In this document: positions 1 to 10,167 of the stretch, piece after piece | Layout: every line of letters begins with the position of its first letter | Position numbering within the stretch: position 1 is the first letter of the stretch | NCBI GenBank assembly: GCA_022842305.1 | Contig: JALHPY010000001.1 | Span: 1-64,000, forward strand | Origin: Rubrivivax sp. | GTDB lineage: Bacteria; Pseudomonadota; Gammaproteobacteria; Burkholderiales; Burkholderiaceae_C | Length of the DNA: 64,000 bases | Direction of reading: 5' to 3' | Program-made: the position numbers and the translations under genes | Notes under the pieces: generated by a model | Told to the model about the DNA's origin: nothing | The model's database searches: none | Seen by the model: the letters and a program-made list of their open reading frames with translations, nothing else

Positions 1-1
1 C

Positions 2-274
2 CGCGCCGGCCGCAAGCTGGTGGACGAACTGCTGGCACAGGGCATCGCCATCGAACACGCCTGCGAGAAGGTCTGCGCCTGCTCCACCTGCCACGTGCAT
101 TTGCGCCAGGGCGGGGCTTTGGTGGCGCCGGCGGATGACGACGAGGAAGACGAGTTGGGCTCGGCCTGGGGGCTGGATGCGCAGTCGCGGCTGGCCTGCT
201 GCGTGAAGGTGGCTGGTTCCGAACTGGTGGTGGAGTTGCCGCGGCATACGCGGAACCACGCGCGGGAAGGCTAG
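2..274 (+). CDS. 2Fe-2S ferredoxin, 5' truncated by window edge
   Basis: C-terminal 90 residues of an Isc/adrenodoxin-type [2Fe-2S] ferredoxin; the start lies outside the window. The cluster-binding loop is visible as C-x5-C-x2-C (HACEKVCACSTCH) and the fourth ligand lies in RLACCVKV near the C terminus, the normal spacing for this family. Such ferredoxins occur in nif clusters, where they donate electrons to nitrogenase or help in cluster assembly. The gene lies just upstream of nifV, in the same direction, but is separated by 700 bp of repeat-rich DNA and a new promoter, so it probably ends the preceding nif operon. The family is certain; which nif ferredoxin (for example FdxB-like) cannot be decided from a fragment. 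Confidence 0.85.
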   Translation, partial: RAGRKLVDELLAQGIAIEHACEKVCACSTCHVHLRQGGALVAPADDDEEDELGSAWGLDAQSRLACCVKVAGSELVVELPRHTRNHAREG

Positions 275-295
275 GCGCGCCGAGGTCTGTGGCGG

Positions 296-780
296 CAAAG
301 GCGGGCTCGGGCGGGCCGCGGCGCTTCGGCAAGGCGGTCGGCCCTTGGGGGGCCGACTGCCCTTGCGGTGCTCGGGCCCGTGGCCCTGCCGCAAAACTCG
401 CTACGCTCACTGCGTTCGCTGCACTCGAACAGTTGCGGCAAGTCAGTTCACGATGCTCGCTGCGCTCGCGGCCACAGGCCCTGCGCTCCTCGGCGCCTTG
501 CAGGCGCGCCACGACCCGCCCGAGCCCGCCTTTGCAGGACAGGGGTGGCACGCGCGCGCCACCCCTGTAGCTGAGCGCCAGGCGGCATTCGGCGGCGGCG
601 ATTTCTGCGGCGACGAGGAACGCAGTCCCGGGGTCGCGCGCGCAGCGCGCATCAAAAACTGACTCGGCGCATCTGTTCGAGCGCAGCGAACGCAGTGAGC
701 GTAGCGAGTTATGCGCCGCGACCCCGGGGCGAGTACCGCAGTGAAGTCGGCCCCCCAGGGGCCGACCGCCGCAGCATGAG
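296..780. repeat. Long imperfect palindromic repeat block
   Basis: The 700-bp gap after the ferredoxin has no convincing gene. A block centred near 554 folds on itself. The inner stem is a near-perfect hairpin at 539-568. Outer arms pair 397-436 with 675-712 (the CGCTACGCTCACTGCGTTCG unit and its reverse complement) and 329-352 with about 745-772 (GGTCGGCC/GGCCGACC). A second nested inverted pair joins 296-319 with 514-537. Low-complexity palindromes of this kind are widespread intergenic repeats in Burkholderiales. It could serve as a transcription terminator for the upstream nif operon or be a mobile miniature element; the sequence does not settle this. Confidence 0.65.
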
Positions 781-845
781 CCGCCGCCGGATGCCGCCTG
801 GCGCGACGCCACCACTGCCGCGAACGCAGACAGCACCTCTGCATC

Positions 846-861
846 TGTCGCACACCCGACA
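846..861 (+). promoter_or_regulatory. NifA upstream activator sequence (UAS)
   Basis: TGT-N10-ACA with exact spacing (TGT 846-848, ACA 859-861), the consensus NifA enhancer site. It lies about 90 bp upstream of the -24/-12 promoter at 936-950, a normal distance for DNA-looping activation. With nifA itself at 6958-8706 this closes a local regulatory circuit. Confidence 0.8.
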
Positions 862-935
862 AACAACACAGCTCGCGATCAGGCCCTTTGAGCGCAAACC
901 CAATCGAATCAACAGCTTGCAGCCGACTGACCGCA

Positions 936-950
936 TGGCACAGCGCTTGC
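936..950 (+). promoter_or_regulatory. Sigma54 -24/-12 promoter of nifV operon
   Basis: TGGCAC-N5-TTGC, with the invariant GG (937-938) and GC (949-950) exactly ten bases apart, matches the sigma54 consensus in full. It ends 28 bp before the nifV start codon and would start transcription near 962. It probably drives nifV-nifW-fixABCX as one unit because no later gap in the set is long enough for another clear promoter before the fixC-fixX spacer. Confidence 0.88.
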
Positions 951-978
951 GAACAAGCAGGCACTAGCCGCCAAACCC

Positions 979-2136
979 ATGCACGCCGCCCCCACCCTGA
1001 TCATCAACGACACCACGCTGCGCGACGGTGAGCAGACCGCGGGCGTGGCCTTCACCGATGTCGAGAAGCTGGCCATCGCGCATGCGCTGGACCATGCCGG
1101 CGTGCCGGAGATGGAAGTCGGCATCCCGGTGATGGGCGCGCGTGAGACTGAGCTGATCCGCGCCATCACCGGCTCGGTGCGCCAGGCCCGCACCATGGTC
1201 TGGGCGCGTATGGCAGCAAACGACCTGGCCGCCGCGCTGCGCTGTGGCGCCGACACCGTGCACCTGGCGATCAGCGTGTCCGACATGCAGATCGAACGCA
1301 AGCTGGGCAAGAGCCGCGCCTGGGTGCTGGAGACCATCGCCCGCTACGTCGATCTGGCGGGCGGGCAGGGCAGTGCGGTGAGCGTGGGCTTCGAGGACGC
1401 CTCGCGCGCCGACGCCGGCTTTCTGGCGCAGGCCGCGCAGGTGGCGCAGCGCCACGGCGCCGTGCGCGTGCGCTACGCCGACACCCTGGGCCTGCTGGAT
1501 CCGTTTGCCACGCATGCGCGCATCAGCGCGCTGCGCCGCGAAACCGACATAGACATCGAGATGCACGCCCACAACGACCTGGGCCTGGCCAATGCCAACA
1601 CCCTGGCCGCCATGCTGGCCGGTGCTACGCACGCCAGCACAACAGTCAACGGCCTGGGCGAACGCGCCGGCAATGCGGCACTGGAAGAAGTGGTGATGGC
1701 CGCGCGCCATTTGTACGGCGTGGAATGCGGCGTGGACACCACCGCGTTGCCGGCGATATCGCAGCTGGTGGCGCGGGCTTCGGGCCGGCCGGTGGCGGCG
1801 GGCAAGAGCATCGTGGGTGATGCGGTGTTCACGCACGAGTCGGGCATCCATGTGGACGGCCTGCTCAAGGACCGCGGCAACTACGAGGCCTTCCAGCCCG
1901 AAGAGCTGGGCCGCGAGCACCGCCTGGTGCTGGGCAAGCATTCGGGCGGCCACGGCGTGCGCCACGCCTACGCCCGCCTGGGCCTGGCGCTGGGCGAACC
2001 CGAGGTGCAGCCGCTGCTGGACTGCATACGCGCCCACGTCAGCGACACCAAGCGCGCGCCCACCGACGCCGAACTGATGCACTTCTATCTGCAGACCCTG
2101 CCGTGCCCGCGTGGCGCGGCGGCGGCCGGCATCTGA
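979..2136 (+). CDS. nifV: Homocitrate synthase NifV
   Basis: Condenses acetyl-CoA and 2-oxoglutarate to homocitrate, the organic ligand of the nitrogenase FeMo-cofactor. The 385-residue length is normal. The N-terminal TIM barrel carries the DRE-TIM signature DTTLRDGEQ (residues 11-19), the metal-binding HAHN (196-199) and [13 protein letters not shown]. The C-terminal part keeps [11 protein letters not shown] and [11 protein letters not shown], typical of the homocitrate/isopropylmalate synthase family. No good Shine-Dalgarno precedes the chosen ATG, but the reading frame, the DTTLRDGEQ position and the sigma54 promoter 28 bp upstream agree with it. The context (nifW, fixABCX, nifA) separates it from the lysine-pathway homocitrate synthase and from LeuA. 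Confidence 0.96.
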   Translation: MHAAPTLIINDTTLRDGEQTAGVAFTDVEKLAIAHALDHAGVPEMEVGIPVMGARETELIRAITGSVRQARTMVWARMAANDLAAALRCGADTVHLAISVSDMQIERKLGKSRAWVLETIARYVDLAGGQGSAVSVGFEDASRADAGFLAQAAQVAQRHGAVRVRYADTLGLLDPFATHARISALRRETDIDIEMHAHNDLGLANANTLAAMLAGATHASTTVNGLGERAGNAALEEVVMAARHLYGVECGVDTTALPAISQLVARASGRPVAAGKSIVGDAVFTHESGIHVDGLLKDRGNYEAFQPEELGREHRLVLGKHSGGHGVRHAYARLGLALGEPEVQPLLDCIRAHVSDTKRAPTDAELMHFYLQTLPCPRGAAAAGI

Positions 2137-2162
2137 CACCCAACCCCGCAAGGAGACGCACG

Positions 2163-2510
2163 ATGGAGAGTTTCAGCGAACGCCTCAAGGCCTTGTCCAG
2201 CGCCGAAGATTTCTTGAACTTCTTCGGCCTGCCCTTCGACGAGAGCGTGGTGCAGGTCAACCGCCTGCACATCCTCAAGCGCTTCTTCCAGTACCTGCGC
2301 AAGAGCGAAGGCCTGGAAGCCGCCGACGAGGTGGAACAGTTCCGCCGCTACCGCCACCTGCTGGCCCAGGCCTACCAGGACTTCGTGGTGTCGACGCCGG
2401 CACGCGAGAAGGTCTTCAAGGTCTTCCAGGACGCCGGTGGCACGCAGCACGTGCAGCTGTCCGGGCTGCGCAACAGCCTGGCCGAGCGGCGTCTGACGCA
2501 TCCCGCCTGA
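2163..2510 (+). CDS. nifW: Nitrogenase stabilizing/protective protein NifW
   Basis: 115 residues, the usual size for NifW, which associates with the MoFe protein and is thought to protect or help mature it, especially under oxygen. The core shows ALSSAEDFLNFFGLPFD followed by VVQVNRLHILKRFFQYLR, the typical NifW N-terminal signature, then a helical region (YRHLLAQAYQDFV). The frame is open further upstream, but the ATG at 2163 is chosen because a strong AAGGAGA (2150-2156) lies just before it. It follows nifV by 26 bp and precedes fixA by 22 bp, so all three are probably cotranscribed. Confidence 0.95.
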   Translation: MESFSERLKALSSAEDFLNFFGLPFDESVVQVNRLHILKRFFQYLRKSEGLEAADEVEQFRRYRHLLAQAYQDFVVSTPAREKVFKVFQDAGGTQHVQLSGLRNSLAERRLTHPA

Positions 2511-2532
2511 ACCACCCCGCACAGAGCCCACC

Positions 2533-3381
2533 ATGCACATCGTCGTCTGCATCAAGCAGGTGCCCGACTCGGCGCAGATCCGCGTCCACCCGGTCACCAA
2601 CACCATCATGCGCCAGGGGGTGCCGGCCATCGTCAACCCCTACGACCTGTTTGCGCTGGAAGAGGCTCTGCGCCTGAAAGACCAGTTCGGCGGCCGCGTC
2701 ACCGCGCTGTGCATGGGCCCGCCGCAGGCCGAGGAAAGCCTGCGCAAGTGCATCAGCTTCGGCGCCACCGACGCGGTGCTGGTCACCGACCGCGCCTTTG
2801 CCGGTGCCGACACTTTGGCCACCAGCTACGCGCTGGCCGCGGCCATCCGCAAGATCGGCCAGGAACAAGCCGTGGACCTGGTGTTCACCGGCAAGCAGAC
2901 CATCGACGGCGACACCGCGCAGGTGGGCCCGGGTGTGGCCAAGCGCCTGGGCATGAACCTGCTGACCTACGTGAGCAAGATCGTCGAGGTCGACCTCGAC
3001 GGTCGCACGCTCAAGGTGGAGCGCCGCGCCGAAGGCGGCGTGCAGGTGCTGCAGACCACGCTGCCTTCGCTCATCACCATGCTCGAAGGCACCAACCAGA
3101 TGCGCTTTGCCACGCTCGAGGACATGCTGCGCGCCGGACGCTTCCCGGTGCGCCGCTGGAGCAAGGAAGACGCCGAGATCGAGGACGTCACCAAGATCGG
3201 CCTGAAGGGCTCGCCCACCGTGGTGAGCAAGGTCTTCGGCCCCACGCCGCGCCAGCAGAAGGTCGACCTGCAGGTGCTGGCCGACAGCAACCTGAACGAC
3301 GTCACGCTGAACCTGCTGGGCAAGCTGTTCACCACGCACCCGCAGCTCGAAGAAGAGCTGGTTGAACGCCTGTCGGCCTGA
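2533..3381 (+). CDS. fixA: Electron transfer flavoprotein beta subunit FixA
   Basis: Small subunit of the FixAB electron-bifurcating flavoprotein that, with FixC and FixX, oxidises NADH and delivers low-potential electrons to ferredoxin or flavodoxin for nitrogenase. The 282-residue protein starts [13 protein letters not shown], the EtfB signature, and contains [15 protein letters not shown] and [16 protein letters not shown], family blocks that line the nucleotide-binding site. It is preceded by nifW and followed after 13 bp by fixB. The Fix assignment over a catabolic EtfB rests on the complete fixABCX order inside a nif cluster. Confidence 0.96.
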   Translation: MHIVVCIKQVPDSAQIRVHPVTNTIMRQGVPAIVNPYDLFALEEALRLKDQFGGRVTALCMGPPQAEESLRKCISFGATDAVLVTDRAFAGADTLATSYALAAAIRKIGQEQAVDLVFTGKQTIDGDTAQVGPGVAKRLGMNLLTYVSKIVEVDLDGRTLKVERRAEGGVQVLQTTLPSLITMLEGTNQMRFATLEDMLRAGRFPVRRWSKEDAEIEDVTKIGLKGSPTVVSKVFGPTPRQQKVDLQVLADSNLNDVTLNLLGKLFTTHPQLEEELVERLSA

Positions 3382-3394
3382 GAAGGAGTCCCCC

Positions 3395-4495
3395 ATGAGC
3401 GAAGCACCGAAGCCCGCCGCGCCCAAGGCCGCCGGCCGCGCCGGACGCAACACCGAACTGCCCGAACACCTGAAGTGCTACAAAGGCATCTGGGTCTTCG
3501 TCGAGCATGACCGCGGCACCGTCAACCCGGTGAGCTGGGAGCTGATGGGCGAGGCGCGCAAGCTCGCCGACAAGCTGCAGGTCAGCGTGTCCGGCATCGT
3601 CCTGGGCGGCCCCGACGAGACCCTGGATGCGTATGCGAAAGAGGCCTACGCCTACGGCGCCGACCGCTGCTACATCATGCGCGACCCGGTGCTCAAGGGC
3701 TACCGCAACGAGCCCTTCACCAAGGGCCTGACCGACCTGGTCAACACCCACCAGCCCGAGATCATGCTGCTGGGCGCCACGGCGATGGGGCGTGACCTGG
3801 CGGGCAGCGTGGCCACCACGCTGGGCACCGGCCTCACGGCCGACTGCACCGAGCTCAACATCGACGGCCGCGCGCTGGCCGCCACCCGGCCCACCTTCGG
3901 CGGCAGCCTGCTGTGCACCATCATGACCCTGGCCTACCGGCCGCAGATGGCCACGGTGCGGCCGCGCGTGATGAGCCTGCCGCGGCGCGACGACGCGCGC
4001 GGCGGTGACGTGGTGGAAATGCCGCTGGGCATGATCGAGACCGACATCGTCACCAAGCTGCTGGACTACATCCCCGACGCCAACCGCAACACCGTCAACC
4101 TGGCCTATGCCGACGTCATCGTCAGCGGCGGCAAGGGCCTGAAGAACGCCGACAACTTCAAGCTGGTGTGGGACCTGGCGCGCGTGCTGGGTGCCGAAGT
4201 GGGTGCCACACGCGCCGTCACCCAGGCCGGCTGGGCCGAGGCCGAACGCCAGGTGGGCCAGACCGGCAAGACCGTGCGCCCCAAGCTGTACATCGCCGCC
4301 GGCATCAGCGGCGCCATCCAGCACCGCGTGGGCATGGAAGCGTCCGATGTGATCGTGGCCATCAACACCGACCCGAATGCGCCCATCTTCGAGTTTGCGC
4401 ACTACGGCATCGTGGGCAACGCCATGCAGGTGCTGCCGGCGCTGACCCAGGCCTTCCGCACCCACCTCGACAAACGCATCCGCAAGGTTGCCTGA
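3395..4495 (+). CDS. fixB: Electron transfer flavoprotein alpha subunit FixB
   Basis: FAD-carrying alpha subunit of the FixAB flavoprotein. The 366-residue protein has an EtfA-type N-terminal domain ([12 protein letters not shown]) and a C-terminal FAD-binding domain with [16 protein letters not shown] and [21 protein letters not shown], the motifs that hold FAD. The N terminus has a short Ala/Pro/Lys-rich lead before the fold. The frame is open upstream, but ATG 3395 is chosen because of the AAGGAG at about 3383-3388. It is followed after 14 bp by fixC, consistent with a tight operon. Confidence 0.96.
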   Translation: MSEAPKPAAPKAAGRAGRNTELPEHLKCYKGIWVFVEHDRGTVNPVSWELMGEARKLADKLQVSVSGIVLGGPDETLDAYAKEAYAYGADRCYIMRDPVLKGYRNEPFTKGLTDLVNTHQPEIMLLGATAMGRDLAGSVATTLGTGLTADCTELNIDGRALAATRPTFGGSLLCTIMTLAYRPQMATVRPRVMSLPRRDDARGGDVVEMPLGMIETDIVTKLLDYIPDANRNTVNLAYADVIVSGGKGLKNADNFKLVWDLARVLGAEVGATRAVTQAGWAEAERQVGQTGKTVRPKLYIAAGISGAIQHRVGMEASDVIVAINTDPNAPIFEFAHYGIVGNAMQVLPALTQAFRTHLDKRIRKVA

Positions 4496-4509
4496 ACCAG
4501 GAGCCCCCC

Positions 4510-5814
4510 ATGGCCGAAAAATTTGATGCCATCGTCGTCGGTGCCGGCCCATCGGGCAACACCGCGGCCTACACGCTGGCCAAGGCGGGCCTGAAGGTGC
4601 TGCAGATCGAGCGCGGCGAATACCCGGGCAGCAAGAACGTGCAGGGCGCCATCCTCTACGCCGACGCGCTGGAGCGCGTGATCCCCGACTTCCGCGACGA
4701 CGCACCGCTGGAGCGCCACATCATCGAGCAGCGCGTCTGGGTGCTCGACGACAACAGCTTCGTGGGCACGCATTACCGCAGCGACGACTACAACAAGCCG
4801 CCCTACAACCGCTACACCATCATCCGCGCGCAGTTCGACAAGTGGTTCAGCTCCAAGGTGCGCGAAGCCGGTGCCCTGCTGATCTGCGAGACCACCGCAG
4901 AAGAACTGGTGATGGACGGCAAGCGCTGCATCGGCGTGCGCTGCGACCGCAAGGGCGGCGAGGTCTACGCCGACGTGGTGATCCTGGCCGACGGCGTGAA
5001 CAGCACGCTGGCGCGCAAGGCCGGCTTCCACGCCGAGATCGACGCCGGCAACGTGGCGCTGGCGGTCAAGGAGATCCTCTTCATGCCCGAAGAGGTGATC
5101 CAGCAGCGCTTCAACATCAAGGGCGAAGAGGGCGTGGTCATCGAACTGATGGGCACGGTCACCGAAGGCATGGTAGGCACGGGCTTCCTGTACACCAACA
5201 AGGATTCGCTCACCATCGGCGTGGGCTGCATGCTGGGCGACTTCAAGGCCAACCCGCTGCGCACCACGCCTTACGCGCTGCTCGAGAAGCTCAAGAAGCA
5301 CCCCAGCGTGGCGCCGCTGATCGAAGGCGGCGAGATGAAGGAATACGCCGCGCACCTGATCCCCGAAGGCGGCTTCCACGCCATACCCCAGGTCTTTGGC
5401 GACGGCTGGATGATCGTGGGCGACAGCGGCGGCTTCGTCAACGCCGTGCACCGCGAAGGCAGCAACCTGGCCATGACCACGGGGCGCCTGGCCGCCGAGA
5501 CGGTGATCGAAGCCAAGGCCGCGGGCCAGGAGATGAACGCCAGGACCCTGAGCGCCTACAAGGCGCGCCTGGACGACAGCTTCGTCATGAAAGACCTGCA
5601 CAAGTACCGCGACATGCCGCAGGTGCTGCACACCAGCCCGCAGTTCTTCACCACCTACCCCAAGCTGGTGACCGGTGCCGCCAAGACCATGTTCACCGTG
5701 GACGGCGTGGACAAGAAGACCAAGGAGCGTCAGATCTTTGGCAGTTTCAAGGCCGCGCGCCGCTGGCGCGGGCTGGTGGGTGACGCAGTCAAGCTCTGGA
5801 GGGCTTTCCGGTAA
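4510..5814 (+). CDS. fixC: FixC flavoprotein oxidoreductase
   Basis: FAD-dependent oxidoreductase of the ETF-quinone oxidoreductase family. In FixABCX it takes electrons from FixAB and passes the high-potential branch to quinone at the membrane. The 434-residue protein opens with the Rossmann dinucleotide motif [13 protein letters not shown] and LQIERG, followed by [10 protein letters not shown]; the late block [18 protein letters not shown] is the second FAD contact. The ATG at 4510 has AGGAG at 4499-4503. The open frame extends far upstream into fixB but that part is only overlap of frames. Length fits FixC (about 435) rather than the longer mitochondrial enzyme with a fused ferredoxin domain, which here is the separate fixX. 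Confidence 0.96.
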   Translation: MAEKFDAIVVGAGPSGNTAAYTLAKAGLKVLQIERGEYPGSKNVQGAILYADALERVIPDFRDDAPLERHIIEQRVWVLDDNSFVGTHYRSDDYNKPPYNRYTIIRAQFDKWFSSKVREAGALLICETTAEELVMDGKRCIGVRCDRKGGEVYADVVILADGVNSTLARKAGFHAEIDAGNVALAVKEILFMPEEVIQQRFNIKGEEGVVIELMGTVTEGMVGTGFLYTNKDSLTIGVGCMLGDFKANPLRTTPYALLEKLKKHPSVAPLIEGGEMKEYAAHLIPEGGFHAIPQVFGDGWMIVGDSGGFVNAVHREGSNLAMTTGRLAAETVIEAKAAGQEMNARTLSAYKARLDDSFVMKDLHKYRDMPQVLHTSPQFFTTYPKLVTGAAKTMFTVDGVDKKTKERQIFGSFKAARRWRGLVGDAVKLWRAFR

Positions 5815-5941
5815 TGACGTCCACCCCCGCAACGGCTTCGCCGCTCCCCCTCAAGGGGGCGACGCCAGCGGTCCGGCAGAGCCGGCCCCGCGGCGTCCGC
5901 TCGATGGCATTTGCGCCCGTGAAGGGTGCCAAGGAGTTTTC
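5815..5941. repeat. Comamonadaceae-type intergenic repeat with hairpin
   Basis: The 127-bp fixC-fixX spacer carries a GC-rich repeat common between genes in Comamonadaceae-like genomes: a CCCCC-TCAA-GGGGG hairpin at 5846-5859 followed by GCGACGCCAGCGG and CGGCGTCCGCTCG. No T-run follows, so it is a weak intrinsic terminator at best and may instead attenuate or protect the mRNA. The family assignment is from memory of similar spacers. Confidence 0.5.
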
Positions 5942-6235
5942 ATGCAGGTTGTAAATGTGGAAGAGAAACTCTTCCAGAACCGCTACAAGGTCGACCATGG
6001 CCGGCCGCACATCCGCATCAAGGATGCCGACGTCTGCACCAACGCATGCAAGGTGCAGAGCTGCACCTACGTCTGCCCGGCGGCCTGCTACAAGGCCGAA
6101 GGCAACGGCACGGTGACGCTGATCACCGACGGTTGCCTGGAATGCGGCAGCTGCCGCGTCATCTGCACCGAGCATTTCAACGTCGCCTGGGAATACCCGC
6201 GCGGCGGGCACGGCATCCTGTTCAAGTTCGGCTGA
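5942..6235 (+). CDS. fixX: Ferredoxin-like protein FixX
   Basis: 97-residue iron-sulfur protein that completes the FixABCX complex and links FixC to the quinone pool. The cysteines are arranged as CTNACKVQSCTYVCPAACY and, later, CLECGSCRVIC, which fits a [4Fe-4S] ferredoxin-like fold as in the C-terminal part of ETF-quinone oxidoreductase. A strong AAGGAG at 5931-5936 fixes the ATG start. It ends ten bases before the ferritin-like gene, which suggests the two are read together. Confidence 0.95.
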   Translation: MQVVNVEEKLFQNRYKVDHGRPHIRIKDADVCTNACKVQSCTYVCPAACYKAEGNGTVTLITDGCLECGSCRVICTEHFNVAWEYPRGGHGILFKFG

Positions 6236-6245
6236 GGGCACGCAG

Positions 6246-6704
6246 ATGGTCACCACAGTCCGCAGCTTTCTCACCCACGCCGTGCAACTCGAACGCGAGG
6301 CGGCGCGGCGTTATGAAGAGCTGTCCGCATCGATGGGCACCGAGGGCAACCGCGAGCTCAAGGAATTCTTCGGCCGCATGGCGCACTACTCGCGCCTGCA
6401 CCTGGCCGACGCCGTGGCGCGCGGCGGCTTCCGCGAACTGCCCACGCTGGCGCCGCATGAATTTGAATGGCCGGACGGCGTCTCGCCCGAGACCGCCGGC
6501 TGGGCCGGCGTGGATGCGCAGATGAGCCCGCTGGACGCGCTGGTCCTGGCGCTGGACGGCGAGCGCAGCGGCCACGCCTACTACGCCGCCGTGGCCGCCA
6601 GCAGCACCGATGCCGAACTGCGCGCCATGGCGGGCGAGTTTGCCGAGGAAGAAGCCGACCACGTGCGGCAGATCGAGAAGCTGATCAGCCAGTGCCAGGT
6701 CTGA
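6246..6704 (+). CDS. Ferritin-like diiron protein (rubrerythrin family)
   Basis: 152-residue four-helix protein of the ferritin-like superfamily. Helix 1 has [13 protein letters not shown], helix 2 [13 protein letters not shown], helix 3 [14 protein letters not shown] and helix 4 [16 protein letters not shown], giving the expected Glu and E-x2-H type metal ligands. There is no rubredoxin-like Cys4 tail, so it is not a full rubrerythrin. It lies between fixX and nifA in the same direction. Similar genes occur in other nif clusters, where a role in iron supply or protection from oxygen and peroxide is plausible but unproven. Fold assignment is solid; function is inference. Confidence 0.8.
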   Translation: MVTTVRSFLTHAVQLEREAARRYEELSASMGTEGNRELKEFFGRMAHYSRLHLADAVARGGFRELPTLAPHEFEWPDGVSPETAGWAGVDAQMSPLDALVLALDGERSGHAYYAAVAASSTDAELRAMAGEFAEEEADHVRQIEKLISQCQV

Positions 6705-6766
6705 CCGGCTGAACCCTGGCCGCAAGGCGCCGCGGCGCGCCTTGGCATCGCCCTGGCCCTGCCGTG

Positions 6767-6798
6767 GCCGGCGAATTGACGTGAGTCAAGTCGCCGGC
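6767..6798. promoter_or_regulatory. FNR/FixK-type box inside a 32-bp palindrome
   Basis: TTGAC-GTGA-GTCAA at 6776-6789 matches the FNR/Anr/FixK consensus TTGAT-N4-ATCAA apart from one symmetrical base change. It sits exactly at the centre of a longer palindrome: GCCGGCGA (6767-6774) pairs with TCGCCGGC (6791-6798). It lies 160-190 bp before the nifA start. An FNR-like protein could couple nifA expression to oxygen. No clear -10 was found at the classical -41.5 offset, so activation or repression cannot be decided. Confidence 0.6.
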
Positions 6799-6957
6799 TT
6801 GCACTTGTCTGCCGCGTGCCCCTGGGCGCGCTTCTTGCGAACTGCCCTGCCTGAGGCGGCCTACCGGCACCCGGTGCCCGCTGATGAGGCAGCTTTTGCA
6901 CCGGAACGAGGCCCCCACAAGGGGTTAGTCCCTACGGCAGTTCATGGAGGCGTTCAA

Positions 6958-8706
<1,749 letters not shown>

Positions 8707-8762
8707 CGCGCCCGCGACCCGAGCCCGAGGCAGCGCTTTCAGGGTATACTGCGAGGCTCAGT

Positions 8763-8839
<77 letters not shown>

Positions 8840-8904
8840 CAAAATATCCAATAAAAACAACAACTTAGAACTGAATATGCGCCGGCCCACAAGGTCGGCG
8901 TTTT

Positions 8905-9135
8905 GCTTTGTGCCCATCTTGTGCCCATTTCGTGCCCTGGCCGTGCCCGCGGTTTTCAGCGCAGCCTCGAAATGACCGTTGGGCGCCGTGCCCAGAGCCT
9001 GACCATTGGGTCGAAATCGCGACCGTTGGGCGAGTGGTCCAACGGTCGTGGGCACAGACGTTGGGCACAAGCGCGGGCCGTGCCCAGTTGGCGCGGCGTT
9101 GTGGGGTTCTGTGCCCAAGTTGTGCCCATCCGTGC
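8905..9135. repeat. Cluster of TGTGCCCA / TGGGCACA repeats after tRNA
   Basis: Within about 230 bp, the octamer TGTGCCCA or close variants occur in both orientations about ten times: for example TTGTGCCCAT at 8908-8917 and 8919-8928, GTGCCC at 8932-8937 and 8943-8948, CCGTGCCCAG near 8987, GTGGGCACA near 9049, TTGGGCACA near 9061, CCGTGCCCAG near 9079, and two more at 9112-9130. The position directly 3' of a tRNA suggests arm-type integrase or excisionase binding sites of an attachment region. Alternatively it is the decayed 3' end of an integrase gene on the minus strand. No intact gene is seen from 8840 to 9660. Confidence 0.55.
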
Positions 9136-9292
9136 GATGACGCGACTTCCGACCGCTGCTCACGCGCCCCGTATCCACCCGCGACTAGGCAACCAGAGGG
9201 CGGCGAGACCGTCGACGGCTGGACACGATGTTTTGGGGGCTCTACGAGAGCCACGCCTTCGCGCGCGCGAGGCTGAGACAGAGCAGGGTTTG

Positions 9293-9488
9293 CCATCGCG
9301 GTGACCGAGGCGGCCTATCTAGCCCGCTTCCGCCGCCGAACCATCGAGGCCTGGGCCAAGCGATGCTGAGGGGCTGGCAACCAAGGCTCCTGCAATCAAA
9401 CGGCCAGACCGCAGCTGTCGCGGTCCTTCGATAGCGAGTGTCGTATGCACGCTTTGGGCTACATCGCGATGACTGAGGCGATCTATCT
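9293..9488 (+). repeat. Degenerate direct repeat, probable gene remnants
   Basis: Two 27-base segments, 9294-9320 and 9462-9488, differ at four positions. In one shared frame they read IAVTEAAYL and IAMTEAIYL, with differences at first and third codon positions, as expected for decayed coding DNA. Between and around them are stops in all frames. They are best read as fragments of an old duplicated gene; the family is not recognised. Confidence 0.4.
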
Positions 9489-9663
9489 TTGCACCGCGTG
9501 GCCGACCCACCGCGAAACGAAGTTGGATCGGTTCGCTGTCGTCACGCAGAATGCGGCATCTGGGCGGGCTGCTGGGAGCGCTACGCTGGCTGGATGGCAC
9601 TAGCTCATGCTATGAGCCACCCCGGTGCTCTACTCCCCTATATCCGAGAGTTCGCCTCACTTC

Positions 9664-10167
9664 ATGAACACCTTCACTCGAACCCTGTTCTTCCTATCCG
9701 CGATCGCACCGGCGGTGGTGTTGTCTGCCGCTGCGCAGGTCTACAAGCATGGTGGATCGACCCAAGCCTATGGCTGGATTGCCGGCGGGGCTCTGGCATG
9801 CATGTTCCCGTTCTTGGTCATTTGGGCCGCAGCCGCACAGACCGAGGTCCTTGCCTTCAGTGCAAAGAAAGTCGAATCACAAGACTGGCTGCTGGTCGTC
9901 TTTGTCGTGTCCTACTTCATTCCCCTGGTCAGCAACCTGCAGGACCTCGAGGTGCTTGCCCTGATCGCAGTCGTCGCCGCAGTCCTTCTGGCAACGCTCG
10001 ACGCCATCCCCTGCCACCCCATGCTCCATGTGTTCCGCTACAGGTTCTACAAGGTCGAGGGTGCCAACGGCATTGTCTACACGCTGATATCACGTCGACA
10101 ACTGCTCTCCGCGGCGGAGATCAAGTCAGTTCGCCAACTGAGCACACAACTGTTGTTGGAGGGATGA
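9664..10167 (+). CDS. kwaA: Kiwa defence system membrane protein KwaA
   Basis: 167-residue integral membrane protein with about four hydrophobic segments (roughly residues 8-25, 38-58, 74-92 and 95-115) and a basic cytoplasmic C-terminal tail of about 50 residues. It is directly coupled to a DUF4868 (KwaB-type) gene through overlapping stop and start codons, the arrangement of the two-gene Kiwa anti-phage system, in which the membrane protein KwaA senses phage attack and KwaB acts as effector. Membrane proteins of this kind are poorly conserved, so the call leans on topology, size and partner. ATG 9664 is chosen as the first Met before the first membrane segment. Local base composition is less GC-rich than the nif genes, in keeping with transfer. 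Confidence 0.7.
   Translation: MNTFTRTLFFLSAIAPAVVLSAAAQVYKHGGSTQAYGWIAGGALACMFPFLVIWAAAAQTEVLAFSAKKVESQDWLLVVFVVSYFIPLVSNLQDLEVLALIAVVAAVLLATLDAIPCHPMLHVFRYRFYKVEGANGIVYTLISRRQLLSAAEIKSVRQLSTQLLLEG

Noticed and set aside
5846-5859. Intrinsic terminator between fixC and fixX
   Set aside because: The CCCCC-TCAA-GGGGG hairpin has no following T-run, matches a known type of intergenic repeat, and fixX must be made together with fixABC.
6742-6957. Longer start for nifA
   Set aside because: The frame is open to 6742, but the added residues do not resemble NifA, cross the FNR-type palindrome, and ATG 6958 has a good GGAGG.
8905-9135. TGTGCCCA cluster as a CRISPR array
   Set aside because: Repeats are 8-10 bases, in both orientations and unevenly spaced; there are no constant-length spacers and no cas genes.
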